A stretch of DNA of 64,000 nt from Lachnospiraceae bacterium (GTDB taxonomy: Bacteria; Bacillota; Clostridia; Lachnospirales; Lachnospiraceae). Shown here piece after piece: positions 25,433 to 34,970 of this stretch. Positions within the stretch are counted from its first letter, which is position 1. Every line of letters begins with the position of its first letter. Location of the stretch: NCBI GenBank assembly GCA_910575105.1, contig CAJTDK010000004.1, positions 1 to 64,000 of the forward strand. Direction: 5' to 3'. Below the pieces are notes generated by a model, which saw only the letters and a list, made by a program, of their open reading frames with translations, made no database searches and was not told where the DNA came from. Position numbers and translations under genes: made by a program.

Positions 25433-25503
25433 GTAATAGTAAATAGTCTGTAACAGGGCAGCTTGGCTGAACGGTTACAAAGATTGGAAATGTGAGGAGT
25501 ATT

Positions 25504-26469
25504 ATGGAACAGCAGCAATATCATTATACAAATGGCTCCGGCACTGTCAGGAAGCCGGAAAACCGTTTTCTTCGTATCTGGGGGCCTGTGCTGGTCAAGT
25601 GGGGGATAGGCATGGGAGTATCTATGCTTGCGGTGATGGTCTTTGAGAGCTTTACGATTCTGAAAAAAAGCGGCGTAGATATGAATGCGGTGCAGAATCT
25701 GACGCAGATGTGGGACATCGTCTATCAGAATATGCTGGATGCGTCCAGGTCGGCGGAGCTTGCCAGGGAAGCGACGGAGGAGATGATGAGGTATGCAACG
25801 CCCATCGAAGGGATCGCCGCTATATTGACGATCCCGGTTCTTATGGTCATGTTTCGCCGGGACACGATCAGGGAGAAGCTTGCAGGAATTATCCCCAATA
25901 AGAAAGCATCCCTCTGGAAATATGCGGCAGTCCTTGTGATGGCGGCGGCCATGACTCTGGGGCTTAACAGCCTGATCGAGATCAGCGGGATCATGTCGGC
26001 GGACGGCGGATATGAAGACACGATGAATGCATTGTACGCGGCGTCTTTCCCCATGCAGGTTCTATGCCTGGGAATCCTGATCCCGGTCTGTGAGGAACTG
26101 GTATTCCGAGGCCTGATGTTTCGCAGGCTCCGTCAGGGAGGATCGTTTTTGGCGGCGGCTCTTTATTCGTCCTTCGCCTTCGGGTTCCTCCATGGGAATA
26201 TGGTGCAGATGCTCTACGGCTTTATCCTGGGCTTTAGCTTCTGCTACCTATACGAGAAATACGGCTCGGTGATGGCGCCGGTGACTGCTCATGTCTCATC
26301 CAATATCCTGTCTGTCCTGCTGACAGAGCTTAACGCTATGGAGTGGATGTCGGCAGAACCTCTGCGCATAGGGATAATCACCGTCATATGCGCCAGCGCA
26401 GCGTCGACGATGTATGTATTGATTCAGAGAATAGAAGAAAAGCCAGAAAGAATAGACATTACCGTGTAG
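25504..26469 (+). CDS. CPBP-family intramembrane metalloprotease (CAAX/Abi type)
   Basis: 321 residues from the ATG at 25504, preceded by gaggag. About eight membrane helices. The three active-site motifs are present: CEELVFRGLMFRRL (EExxxR, near residue 200), FAFGFLHGN (FxxxH) and VTAHVSSN (HxxxN). Related proteins process prenylated proteins or confer bacteriocin self-immunity; no bacteriocin genes are visible here. It is followed by a terminator and then gltB. The substrate is unknown. Confidence 0.9.
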   Translation: MEQQQYHYTNGSGTVRKPENRFLRIWGPVLVKWGIGMGVSMLAVMVFESFTILKKSGVDMNAVQNLTQMWDIVYQNMLDASRSAELAREATEEMMRYATPIEGIAAILTIPVLMVMFRRDTIREKLAGIIPNKKASLWKYAAVLVMAAAMTLGLNSLIEISGIMSADGGYEDTMNALYAASFPMQVLCLGILIPVCEELVFRGLMFRRLRQGGSFLAAALYSSFAFGFLHGNMVQMLYGFILGFSFCYLYEKYGSVMAPVTAHVSSNILSVLLTELNAMEWMSAEPLRIGIITVICASAASTMYVLIQRIEEKPERIDITV

Positions 26470-26496
26470 GGCACAGAAGGAATAAAGAATCAGATG

Positions 26497-26533
26497 AGAG
26501 TCTGGCAGTGTTATAAGCTGTCAGACTCTTTTT
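26497..26533 (+). terminator. Terminator after the CPBP-protease gene
   Basis: AGAGTCTG (26497-26504) pairs with CAGACTCT (26522-26529), extended by inner pairs, and is followed by TTTT. Confidence 0.85.
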
Positions 26534-26584
26534 GCGAATATATCGAATACTCTAATTATCTGACAATTTAAAGAAAAATAGTTA

Positions 26585-26613
26585 TTTACAAACGGAAGAA
26601 AAAGTAGTATAGT
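26585..26613 (+). promoter_or_regulatory. Promoter of gltBD
   Basis: TTTACA at 26585-26590, spacer 17, TATAGT at 26608-26613. No long leader is present, so there is no room for a riboswitch. Confidence 0.65.
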
Positions 26614-26644
26614 AGTTTCAAAATTGAACGAAAGGATCTTAGCT

Positions 26645-29600
26645 ATGAAAGAACAGAGAGCAGAGCGCCGTTTCGGGCTTTACCGTCCGGAATTCGAGCA
26701 TGATAACTGCGGGATCGGCGCGATCGTGAATGTAAAGGGGAAAAAGACCCATGACACAGTGGCGGACGCCCTGAAGATTGTTGAAAATTTAGAACACAGA
26801 GCTGGCAAAGATGCCGAAGGTGAGACAGGAGACGGTGTTGGAATCTTGTTACAGATTTCTCACAGATTTTTCTCCAGAGTCTGTAAGCCTCTCGGCATCT
26901 TTTTAGGTTCAGAGAGAGATTACGGTGTGGGGATGTTTTTCTTCCCTCAGGATGAATTGAAGCGCAACCAGGCGAAGAAGATCTTTGAGGTCATCGTAAA
27001 GAAGGAGGGGATGAAGTTCCTCGGATGGCGGGAGGTCCCGGTGAAGGCCGGGGTGCTTGGAAGCCGCGCGCTGGAGTGTATGCCCTGTATTACCCAGGGC
27101 TTTATCGAGAGGCCGGAGAGGGCGGCGAGAGGCATTGACTTTGACCGGAGGCTTTATGTAGTGCGCCGTATCTTTGAGCAGAGCAGCGACGATACTTATG
27201 TGGCGTCTCTTTCAAGTCGGACGATCGCCTACAAGGGAATGTTTCTGGTGGGGCAGCTGCGCTCATTTTTCGAGGATCTGCAGAGTCCGGACTATGACTC
27301 GGCCATCGCGCTTGTCCACTCCCGGTTCAGTACCAACACGAATCCGAGCTGGGAGCGGGCGCATCCCAACCGCTTCATCGTCCACAACGGTGAGATCAAC
27401 ACCATTCGGGGAAATGCGGACAAGATGCAGGCCAGGGAGGAGAATATGGAGTCTAAGTATCTTAAGGGAGAGCTCCACAAGGTCCTTCCGGCCATCAATA
27501 TCTCCGGCTCTGACTCAGCCATGCTGGACAATGCCATAGAGTTCATGGTCATGAGCGGCATGGAGCTTCCGCTGGCGGTGATGGTCTCCATACCGGAGCC
27601 ATGGTCCAATACGAAGAATATGACGCAGAAGAAGAAGGATTTTTATCAGTATTATGCGACGATGATGGAGCCCTGGGACGGCCCGGCGTCCATCCTGTTT
27701 TCCGACGGGGACTGTATGGGAGCAGTGCTTGACCGCAACGGCCTGCGCCCTTCCAGATATTATATTACCGATGACGATACGCTGATCCTTTCCTCCGAGG
27801 TAGGCGTGCTAGACATTGACCCGTCGAGGATCGTGGTGAAGGAGCGGCTCCATCCGGGGAAGATGCTGCTTGTGGATACCATTGCGGGCAAGGTGATCGA
27901 CGATGAGGAACTAAAGGAGATCTACGCCGGACGCCAGCCTTACGGGGAGTGGCTGGACAGTAACCTTCTAAAGCTTAAGAGCTTAAAGATCCCCAACAAG
28001 TGCGTGCCCTCTTACTCGGCGGAGGAATGTAAGCGTCTGCAGAAGGCATTTGGCTATTCCTATGAGGAAGTGAAGTCCTCCATTCTGAATATGGCGTTAA
28101 ACGGCAGTGAAGGGACGGCGGCGATGGGGATCGATACGCCATTAGCGGTGCTCTCCGGCGAGCACCAGAACCTGTTCGGATATTTCAAGCAGCTTTTCGC
28201 CCAGGTGACAAATCCGCCCATCGACGCGATCCGGGAGGAGATCGTCACTTCCACAACGGTCTATATCGGTGAGGACGGCAATCTTCTGGAGGAAAGGGCA
28301 GAGAACTGCAAGATGCTTAAGGTAGAGAATCCGATCCTCACCAATACGGATCTGCTAAAGATCAAGAATATGAAAGCGGAAGGCTTTAAGGTGGCAGAGA
28401 TTCCTATCGTATACTATAAAAACTCCGGGCTTGAGAAGGCCATCGATTACCTGTTCGTGGAGGTGGACCGCGCCATCCGGGGCGGGGCCAATATCCTGAT
28501 CCTCTCTGACCGGGGCGTGGACGAGTACCATGTGGCGATGCCGTCGCTCTTAGCGCTCTCCGGCCTGCAGCAGCATTTGGTGCGCACCAAGAAGAGAACC
28601 TCTGTGGCGGTCATCCTAGAGACAGGGGAACCGAGAGAGGTGCATCACTTTGCGACCCTTTTAGGGTACGGCGCCTGTGCGGTGAATCCTTATCTTGCCC
28701 ATGAGACGATCCGGCAGCTTATCGATACGGATATGCTGCAGAAGGATTATTACGCGGCGGTTGACGACTATAACCGGGCAGTGATTGGCGGCATAGTAAA
28801 GATTGCTTCCAAGATGGGCATATCTACGATCCAGTCCTACCAGGGCGCGAAGATCTTCGAGGCGATCGGGCTTAAGGAAGCATTTATCCAGAAATACTTC
28901 ACTGACACGGTAAGCCGTGTAGGCGGAATCGGCATCGAAGAGATTGCTGAGGACTATGTGGCCAGACACTCCGAAGCCTTTGACCCGCTGGGGCTGGAGG
29001 CTGACCTGTCCTTAAACAGCGTAGGACAGCACAAGTTAAAGAGCGGCGGCGAGCGGCACCTGTATAATCCCCGGACGATCCATATGCTGCAGCAGGCGGC
29101 AAGACGCGGCGATTACGGCCTCTTTAAGCGGTATACGGAGATGGTCAATGAGGAGGGGGCGCAGATCAACCTCCGGGGACAGCTTGATTTCAACTACCCG
29201 AAAAAGGGCGTGCCTATCGAAGAGGTAGAGAGTGTGGATGCGATCGTCACCAGGTTTAAGACCGGAGCCATGTCCTACGGTTCGATCTCCAAGGAGGCCC
29301 ATGAGACGCTGGCCATCGCCATGAACCAGCTTCACGGCAAATCTAACAGCGGAGAGGGCGGGGAGGAGATCGACCGCTTAGATACCGACCGCTGTTCTGC
29401 CATCAAGCAGGTGGCATCCGGGCGCTTCGGGGTAACCTCCCGGTACCTGGTGAGCGCCAAAGAGATCCAGATCAAGATGGCGCAGGGAGCGAAGCCTGGC
29501 GAGGGCGGGCATCTCCCAGGCGGAAAGGTGTATCCGTGGATCGCTAAGACCAGGCATTCCACACCCGGAGTGAGCCTGATCTCACCGCCGCCCCATCACG

Positions 29601-31183
29601 ATATCTATTCCATAGAAGATCTGGCACAGTTGATCTACGACTGCAAAAATGCCAACAAGGATGCAAGGATCTCCGTAAAGCTGGTGTCTGAAGCGGGCGT
29701 AGGTACAGTTGCCGCAGGTGTGGCAAAGGCAGGAGCGGGGGTAATCCTGATCTCCGGGTATGACGGCGGTACAGGCGCGGCGCCAAAAAGCTCCATCCAC
29801 AATGCAGGGCTTCCCTGGGAGCTTGGCCTTGCGGAGACGCATCAGACACTGCTTAGAAACGGCCTCAGGGAACGAGTGAGGATCGAGACGGACGGCAAGC
29901 TCATGAGCGGGCGGGATGTGGCCATCGCGGCTATCCTTGGCGCCGAGGAATTCGGCTTTGCCACGGCGCCCCTGGTAACCATGGGCTGTGTGATGATGCG
30001 GGTGTGCAACCTGGATACGTGCCCGGTAGGCGTGGCTACCCAGAATCCGAAGCTGAGAAAGAGATTTACCGGAAAGCCGGAGTATGTGGTGAACTTTATG
30101 CGGTTTATCGCGGAGAACCTGAGGGAATACATGGCAAGGCTAGGCGTGCGCACGATCGACGAGCTGGTGGGAAGGACGGATCTTCTGAAGGTGAAGGAGA
30201 CGTCCCTTTCTGACCGGGCGGCGTCTCTTGACCTTTCCCAGATCCTCTGCAATCCTTACGAGGGGACGAAGACGCCGGTGATCTTCAACCCGAAAAAGGT
30301 CTATGATTTTGAGCTTGAGAAGACGTTAGACGAGCGTGTTCTGGTGAAAAAGCTGCTCCCGGCTCTTGAAAAGAAGCAGAAGAGAAGCATCGAGGTGGAG
30401 GTCAGCAATATCAACCGTACATTTGGCACCATATTCGGCTCAGAGATCACCAGGCGGTATCCAGACGGGCTTGAGGAGGACAGCTATGTGGTGAAATGCA
30501 GGGGCGCAGGCGGACAGTCCTTCGGCGCCTTCATCCCCGGCGGCCTGACACTGGAGCTTGTAGGGGACAGCAACGATTATTTCGGAAAAGGCTTATCCGG
30601 CGGCAAGCTGATCGTCTACCCGCCAAGAGGCGTAAAATATAAGCACGAGGAGAATATCATCATCGGAAATGTAGCGCTTTACGGCGCCACCAGCGGAAAG
30701 GCCTTCATCAACGGTGTGGCAGGCGAGCGTTTCGCGGTCCGCAATTCCGGCGCAGCAGCCGTCGTGGAAGGCGTGGGCGACCACGGGTGCGAGTACATGA
30801 CCGGCGGGCGCGTGGCGGTTCTCGGAAAAGTCGGGAAGAACTTTGCCGCGGGAATGAGCGGGGGAGTGGCCTATGTGCTTGACCTTAAAAGCAGCCTTTA
30901 CCAGAATGTGAATAAGCAGATGGTGCTGATCCAGAAGGTGACGTCCAAGTATGATGTCAATGAGCTAAAGACGATGATTGAGGAGCATGTGGCATATACC
31001 AACTCAGAGGTGGGCAAACGGATTCTGGAGCAGTTTACAGATTACCTGCCGAAATTCAAGAAGATCATCCCTGTGGATTATGAGAAGATGATGACGAGGA
31101 TCCTGCAGATGGAAGAGCAGGGGATGAGCAGCGAACAGGCGAAGATCGAAGCCTTTTATGAGATTAAAGAAGGAAAGCTTTAG
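26645..31183 (+). CDS. gltB: Glutamate synthase (NADPH) large subunit
   Basis: 1512 residues from the ATG at 26645 (aaagga eight bases upstream; a TTG at 26624 is also in frame). The N-terminal glutaminase domain has its catalytic Cys at residue 22 (FEHDNCGIGAIVN), which is normally exposed by removal of a short propeptide. The FMN-binding synthase domain follows (FKTGAMSYGSISKEAHE, GGTGAAPKSSI), then the iron-sulfur Cys cluster in CNLDTCPVGVATQNP, and the C-terminal GXGXG beta-helix domain (DNDYFGKGLSGGKLIVYPP-like). It makes glutamate from 2-oxoglutarate and glutamine. It is the first gene of a two-gene operon; gltD begins 12 bases after its stop. Confidence 0.96.
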   Translation: MKEQRAERRFGLYRPEFEHDNCGIGAIVNVKGKKTHDTVADALKIVENLEHRAGKDAEGETGDGVGILLQISHRFFSRVCKPLGIFLGSERDYGVGMFFFPQDELKRNQAKKIFEVIVKKEGMKFLGWREVPVKAGVLGSRALECMPCITQGFIERPERAARGIDFDRRLYVVRRIFEQSSDDTYVASLSSRTIAYKGMFLVGQLRSFFEDLQSPDYDSAIALVHSRFSTNTNPSWERAHPNRFIVHNGEINTIRGNADKMQAREENMESKYLKGELHKVLPAINISGSDSAMLDNAIEFMVMSGMELPLAVMVSIPEPWSNTKNMTQKKKDFYQYYATMMEPWDGPASILFSDGDCMGAVLDRNGLRPSRYYITDDDTLILSSEVGVLDIDPSRIVVKERLHPGKMLLVDTIAGKVIDDEELKEIYAGRQPYGEWLDSNLLKLKSLKIPNKCVPSYSAEECKRLQKAFGYSYEEVKSSILNMALNGSEGTAAMGIDTPLAVLSGEHQNLFGYFKQLFAQVTNPPIDAIREEIVTSTTVYIGEDGNLLEERAENCKMLKVENPILTNTDLLKIKNMKAEGFKVAEIPIVYYKNSGLEKAIDYLFVEVDRAIRGGANILILSDRGVDEYHVAMPSLLALSGLQQHLVRTKKRTSVAVILETGEPREVHHFATLLGYGACAVNPYLAHETIRQLIDTDMLQKDYYAAVDDYNRAVIGGIVKIASKMGISTIQSYQGAKIFEAIGLKEAFIQKYFTDTVSRVGGIGIEEIAEDYVARHSEAFDPLGLEADLSLNSVGQHKLKSGGERHLYNPRTIHMLQQAARRGDYGLFKRYTEMVNEEGAQINLRGQLDFNYPKKGVPIEEVESVDAIVTRFKTGAMSYGSISKEAHETLAIAMNQLHGKSNSGEGGEEIDRLDTDRCSAIKQVASGRFGVTSRYLVSAKEIQIKMAQGAKPGEGGHLPGGKVYPWIAKTRHSTPGVSLISPPPHHDIYSIEDLAQLIYDCKNANKDARISVKLVSEAGVGTVAAGVAKAGAGVILISGYDGGTGAAPKSSIHNAGLPWELGLAETHQTLLRNGLRERVRIETDGKLMSGRDVAIAAILGAEEFGFATAPLVTMGCVMMRVCNLDTCPVGVATQNPKLRKRFTGKPEYVVNFMRFIAENLREYMARLGVRTIDELVGRTDLLKVKETSLSDRAASLDLSQILCNPYEGTKTPVIFNPKKVYDFELEKTLDERVLVKKLLPALEKKQKRSIEVEVSNINRTFGTIFGSEITRRYPDGLEEDSYVVKCRGAGGQSFGAFIPGGLTLELVGDSNDYFGKGLSGGKLIVYPPRGVKYKHEENIIIGNVALYGATSGKAFINGVAGERFAVRNSGAAAVVEGVGDHGCEYMTGGRVAVLGKVGKNFAAGMSGGVAYVLDLKSSLYQNVNKQMVLIQKVTSKYDVNELKTMIEEHVAYTNSEVGKRILEQFTDYLPKFKKIIPVDYEKMMTRILQMEEQGMSSEQAKIEAFYEIKEGKL

Positions 31184-31195
31184 GAGGTGGAAAAG

Positions 31196-32695
31196 ATGGG
31201 AAAACCGACAGGATTTATGGATTATGAGAGACGGGATAAGCGGGCGGAGGATCCGAAGGCGCGGATCAGGCATTTTCAGGAATTCCATACACCGCTTCCG
31301 AAAGAAGAGCAGGAGCGCCAGGGCGCGCGGTGTATGTCCTGCGGCGTGCCGTTCTGCCAGTCGGGGCAGATGATCATGGGAATGGCCAGCGGCTGTCCTC
31401 TGCACAACCTCGTGCCGGAGTGGAATGACCTGATCTATCACGGCAACTGGGAGGAGGCATATCTCCGGCTTAAAAAGACCAACAATTTCCCGGAGTTTAC
31501 CTCCAGGGTGTGTCCGGCCCTGTGTGAGGCGGCGTGCACCTGCGGACTTTACGGGGATGCGGTATCGACTAAGGCTAACGAGTACGGGATTATTGAAAAT
31601 GCTTACGAAAAGGGCTACGCCGCAGCGAAGCCGGTCAAGGTGCGTACCGGGAAGAAGGTGGCGGTGGTCGGCTCCGGGCCGTCCGGGCTTGCAGCGGCGG
31701 ATCTGTTAAACCGCAGGGGCCACAGCGTCACCGTCTTCGAGCGGGAGGATAAGCCGGGCGGGCTTTTACGCTACGGTATCCCCAACATGAAGCTGGAAAA
31801 GCAGATCATTGACCGCAAGATCAGGATCATGGAAGAGGAAGGGATCACCTTCGTGACCGGATGCAACGTGGGGAAGGAGAAAAAGGTTTCTTCTATTATA
31901 AAGGAATTCGACCGGGTGATCCTTTGCTGCGGGGCGTCGAAGCCCAGGGATATCAATGCTGCGGGGAGAGATGCAAAGGGCATTTACTTTGCGGTGGATT
32001 TTTTGAAATCTACGACGAAGGCGCTCTGGGCGAATGAGATGAAGCTTAAGGAGGGCGCTTACATTTCTGCAAAGGGAAAACGGGTGATGGTTATCGGCGG
32101 CGGCGATACGGGAAATGACTGCGTAGGAACTGCTATGCGCCACGGGGCGAAGTCGGTGCTCCAGCTTGAGATGATGCCGAAGGCTCCAGATGAGCGGACA
32201 GAGCTGAATCCGTGGCCGGAGTGGCCGAAAGTGTGCAAGACCGATTACGGCCAGGAGGAGGCGAAAACGGTGTTCGGCGCCGACCCGAGAGTATACCAGA
32301 CGACCGTGAAGGAGTTCCATAAGGACAAGAACAACAGTGTCTGCAAGGCGACATTAGTGAAGCTTGAGCCGAAGAAGGACGAAAAGAGCGGCCGCATGAT
32401 GATGGCGGAGGCGGCGGGAAGCGAATATACGGTGGATGTTGACCTTGTGCTGATCGCGGCTGGATTTCTCGGAAGCGAGGAGTACGTGACGGAAGGCTTT
32501 GGCGTGACGGTGGACGCCCGGACCAATGTGGCGACGCCGGAGGGCAGATACAGCACGAATGTGAAGCATGTATTCGCCGCCGGGGACATGCACCGGGGAC
32601 AGTCCCTTGTGGTGTGGGCCATCCGGGAAGGCCGGGAGGCGGCGAGAGAAGTGGATATGAGTCTGATGGGGTATACGAATCTGAATATTCAGTAG
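31196..32695 (+). CDS. gltD: Glutamate synthase small subunit
   Basis: 499 residues from the ATG at 31196, eight bases after taggagg; an in-frame GTG at 31187 lies within that site. N-terminal Cys clusters for [4Fe-4S] (RCMSCGVPFCQSG, GCPLHNL, CPALCEAACTCG), an FAD-binding GXGXXG in VAVVGSGPSGLAAADLL, and an NADPH site VMVIGGGDTGNDCVGTA. It passes electrons from NADPH to the large subunit. It ends at a strong terminator. Translational coupling to gltB is likely given the 12-base gap. Confidence 0.96.
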   Translation: MGKPTGFMDYERRDKRAEDPKARIRHFQEFHTPLPKEEQERQGARCMSCGVPFCQSGQMIMGMASGCPLHNLVPEWNDLIYHGNWEEAYLRLKKTNNFPEFTSRVCPALCEAACTCGLYGDAVSTKANEYGIIENAYEKGYAAAKPVKVRTGKKVAVVGSGPSGLAAADLLNRRGHSVTVFEREDKPGGLLRYGIPNMKLEKQIIDRKIRIMEEEGITFVTGCNVGKEKKVSSIIKEFDRVILCCGASKPRDINAAGRDAKGIYFAVDFLKSTTKALWANEMKLKEGAYISAKGKRVMVIGGGDTGNDCVGTAMRHGAKSVLQLEMMPKAPDERTELNPWPEWPKVCKTDYGQEEAKTVFGADPRVYQTTVKEFHKDKNNSVCKATLVKLEPKKDEKSGRMMMAEAAGSEYTVDVDLVLIAAGFLGSEEYVTEGFGVTVDARTNVATPEGRYSTNVKHVFAAGDMHRGQSLVVWAIREGREAAREVDMSLMGYTNLNIQ

Positions 32696-32717
32696 AAATA
32701 TGAATTGAGGAATAAAT

Positions 32718-32773
32718 GAAAAAAAGATGTAAAGACTCTGGCAATTAGATGAGAGGCTTTACATCTTTTTTTC
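32718..32773 (+). terminator. Terminator of gltBD
   Basis: GAAAAAAAGATGTAAAG pairs with CTTTACATCTTTTTTTC across a loop of about 22 bases. T runs on both strands. The rest of 32774-32942 shows no gene. Confidence 0.9.
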
Positions 32774-32942
32774 ATTTTTCGCTTGTCTGATTCTGTGAGA
32801 TTAACCTGTGATCAGATAAGATACAATTTAAAAATAAGGCACATTGGTCATAATATATGAGACGGGAATGTTCCCGATTCGCTCCCCAGTACGTCACGCA
32901 GAATGCGTGTTCCCGGAGTCCTGGCATACCAATACGCAGGCC

Positions 32943-33375
32943 TTATGCCTGCCTTCTAATGCTGTGGTCAGCCGCAGCTGTTTTTCTATCACAGATGGAG
33001 ACCATCTGCATATCATAAACCTTCGCCCAGTCCTTCCGGTAAATATGTCCCTCGTGGGTGGTGAGCATGGCAGACATGCCCAGGGAAATCCCGACCTGAT
33101 TCACATAATCCGAATGAAAATGAACGGCTGTCTGGATAGCAGCTTTAAGTTCCACGCCGTTTCTATCCGGGATGAGCTTTACATAGATCTGGCTTTTGTA
33201 TTGGTTGCCGTCGGTTAAGGGGATAAATATACGTCTCCTGCGCTCCTTAGTGGTGAGGTAAATGCCGTGTTCTGCGTAGCAGTGGGTTCCGGTGGAGGAG
33301 AAAAAACCGTCGCAGGTATCCGAGTGGGATTTTGTGTGATGCTTCTGCACCTGCCGGCAGAGATAACGGTGAAGT
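32943..33375 (-). pseudogene. TnpB-like (IS605 OrfB type) fragment
   Basis: A minus-strand frame that reads LTTKERRRRIFIPLTDGN, QIYVKLIPDRNGVELKAA, then VNQVGISLGMSAMLTTHEGH. This matches the strand that leads into the RuvC-I motif of TnpB-family RNA-guided nucleases (normally VGIDLG); Ser stands where the catalytic Asp should be. The fragment ends about 30 residues later, without RuvC-II, zinc finger or RuvC-III. Upstream it runs straight into recombinase sequence at about 33376. No IS ends or guide-RNA end were recognised. A decayed relic; the Asp loss may predate the truncation, since catalytically dead TnpB relatives exist. Confidence 0.55.
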
Positions 33376-34011
33376 CTATATACGACATCCGGGTTGATGT
33401 GATAGCGCACGGCGAATTTTTGAGCTGCCCGGAGATGCCACATGGTGTGATGGGTGAGCCGTACCGGTTCAGAAAAAGGAAACCGCTTTGCCGGCATATT
33501 TCCCTGAGCCAGAACAGCGTTTCTTCCTGCAGCGCTTTTGGTATGTAGATCCTGCGCACTTTTCCCCCTTTCGAGTAGATGCCCAGATGTCCGAGCCTTA
33601 CGTCCTCAACCTTGAGCTTTGTCAGTTCATTGACCGGATGCCGGTAGCGGCGAAGAAGCGGATGACGAAGTACCACAGCCATTCGTCGTCCTCTCTGAGG
33701 CGGTTTTTAAAATAAATGTAATCCGCTTGGATGATGACATTTTCTGCAAAGGGCTTCTGCTGCATACGCACGAAGCTTAATTTCCGGTCTGCCCGGCCTG
33801 TGCTTTCCAGATAGCAGTTGATCGCGCGCAGGCGTAAGTTCACGGTCTGGGGACAGTATTGTGCGATAAGCCATTCCCTGTGCTTTTTCAGGTTTTGCTT
33901 TGCAGGTGCAGGAAACCGCTCCGCGAACTGGCGGAGTGCATAGACATAGGACTTGACAGTGTTTTCGGAAAAGTTCTTTTCCTGTAGATACTTTTTGAAA
34001 TTTTCTGTCAT
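33376..34011 (-). pseudogene. Tyrosine recombinase (XerD/phage-integrase type) remnant
   Basis: Starts MTENFKKYLQEKNFSENTVK, a SAM-like core-binding domain, and runs to FVIRFFAATGIR, where one missing G shifts the frame. In the next frame the catalytic domain goes on as NELTKLKVEDVRLGHLGIYS, KGGKVRRIYIPKALQEE, FLFLNRYGSPIT and GISGQLK. A second one-base loss in an A run (five A, six expected) shifts it again to FAVRYHINPDVVY. The expected HSFRH motif and nucleophile Tyr are absent: sequence switches to the TnpB-like fragment at about 33376. Two frameshifts plus truncation make it non-functional. The ATG has a good site (aaaaggagg, minus strand). Confidence 0.8.
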
Positions 34012-34283
34012 GAGAAAAACCTCCTTTTTTCATGATTGTAGCAGAATTAAAAGGGGGGAGGGCACTGTCCGCACAGCTCTGTATAAGAAGCGGAAGACTA
34101 TGTTCGTTCGAGGGTAAGAGAAAGGAGAGTATTGTAATTTATATGGGGGGAAAATATAGTAGAGGAATTAACAGCGCGGCTGGCGCAGAAAGTCTGTGGG
34201 AAGGAAGTGAATCTATGGCTGGCAAGATTGAGATTCGCCTTTTTCGGAAAAAAGGTGCAGATCGGGGAAACTGTTTAATAATA
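34012..34283. other. Intergenic stretch without recognisable feature
   Basis: Between the recombinase remnant and the hpf terminator. A plus-strand reading frame crosses it (from 34032 to 34748), but it runs antisense through hpf and shows no known domain. It may be more relic DNA of the same dead element. Confidence 0.4.
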
Positions 34284-34321
34284 TTACGGGCAGATTCCCC
34301 TCGTAAAGAATCTGCCCGTAA
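34284..34321 (-). terminator. Terminator of hpf
   Basis: Perfect 14-base arms TTACGGGCAGATTC and GAATCTGCCCGTAA with a 10-base loop, followed on the minus strand by TATTATTAA. Confidence 0.85.
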
Positions 34322-34331
34322 AGTTATCGTA

Positions 34332-34868
34332 CTATCTGAATTCCGGTTCGATCAGACCAAAGGAACCATTCTTCCGGCGGTATACCACATTGACTTCGTC
34401 AGTCTCAGCATTGCAGAATACGAAAAAGTCATGTCCGAGAAGATCCATCTGTACGCAGGCATCCTCGGGATACATCGGCTTGATGCCAAAGCGCTTCGTA
34501 CGGACGATCTTTATCTCATCCTCATCCGGAATCAGGTCGTCGGTTTCAAAAAATTCCTGCTTGAAATTGCCGCCCTCCTGATGTCTTGCAATCAGTTTGT
34601 TTTTATATTTGCGAAGCTGCCGCTCGATGACCTCCTCAACAAGGTCAATAGAAACATACATATCGCTGCTTACCTGTTCCGAACGGATGATGTCGCCCTT
34701 CACAGGGATGGTCACCTCGATCTTCTGGCGCTCTTTTTGCACACTTAAGGTTACGTGGATCTCTGTGTCCGGGGTAAAGTACCTCTCAAGTTTTCCCAGT
34801 TTGTGTTCTACGGCTTCTTTTAAGCCAGGTGTCACATCGATGTTTTTTCCGATAATGATAAACGTCAT
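34332..34868 (-). CDS. hpf: Ribosome hibernation promoting factor, long form
   Basis: 178 residues starting at the ATG at 34868 (aaggag eight bases upstream). The N-terminal domain (1-100; IIIGKNIDVTPGLKEAVEHK, KLERYF, EVTIPVKGDIIRSEQVSSDM, YVSIDLVEEVIERQLRKYK) binds the ribosome decoding centre. After a linker, a C-terminal dimerisation domain (about 120-178; IVRTKRFGIKPMYPEDACVQ, MDLLGHDFFVFCN, NVVYRRKNGSFGLIEPE) joins two 70S particles into 100S. The long form is usual in Bacillota. Transcribed alone, ending at a perfect hairpin. Confidence 0.95.
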   Translation of the reverse strand: MTFIIIGKNIDVTPGLKEAVEHKLGKLERYFTPDTEIHVTLSVQKERQKIEVTIPVKGDIIRSEQVSSDMYVSIDLVEEVIERQLRKYKNKLIARHQEGGNFKQEFFETDDLIPDEDEIKIVRTKRFGIKPMYPEDACVQMDLLGHDFFVFCNAETDEVNVVYRRKNGSFGLIEPEFR

Positions 34869-34970
34869 GCTCCCCAACTCCTTTTTAATAGAATTTCAGA
34901 AAGTATAATCTGACAATTAGTGATATTAATGTCGATGATTCTGATATATTTAGTATATCACTTTTTTCGT

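Noticed and set aside
32844-33218. 124-codon plus-strand reading frame
   Set aside because: Antisense to the TnpB-like fragment, which has recognisable motifs on the other strand.
34032-34748. 238-codon plus-strand reading frame
   Set aside because: Runs antisense through hpf after relic DNA; no domain and no ribosome site.
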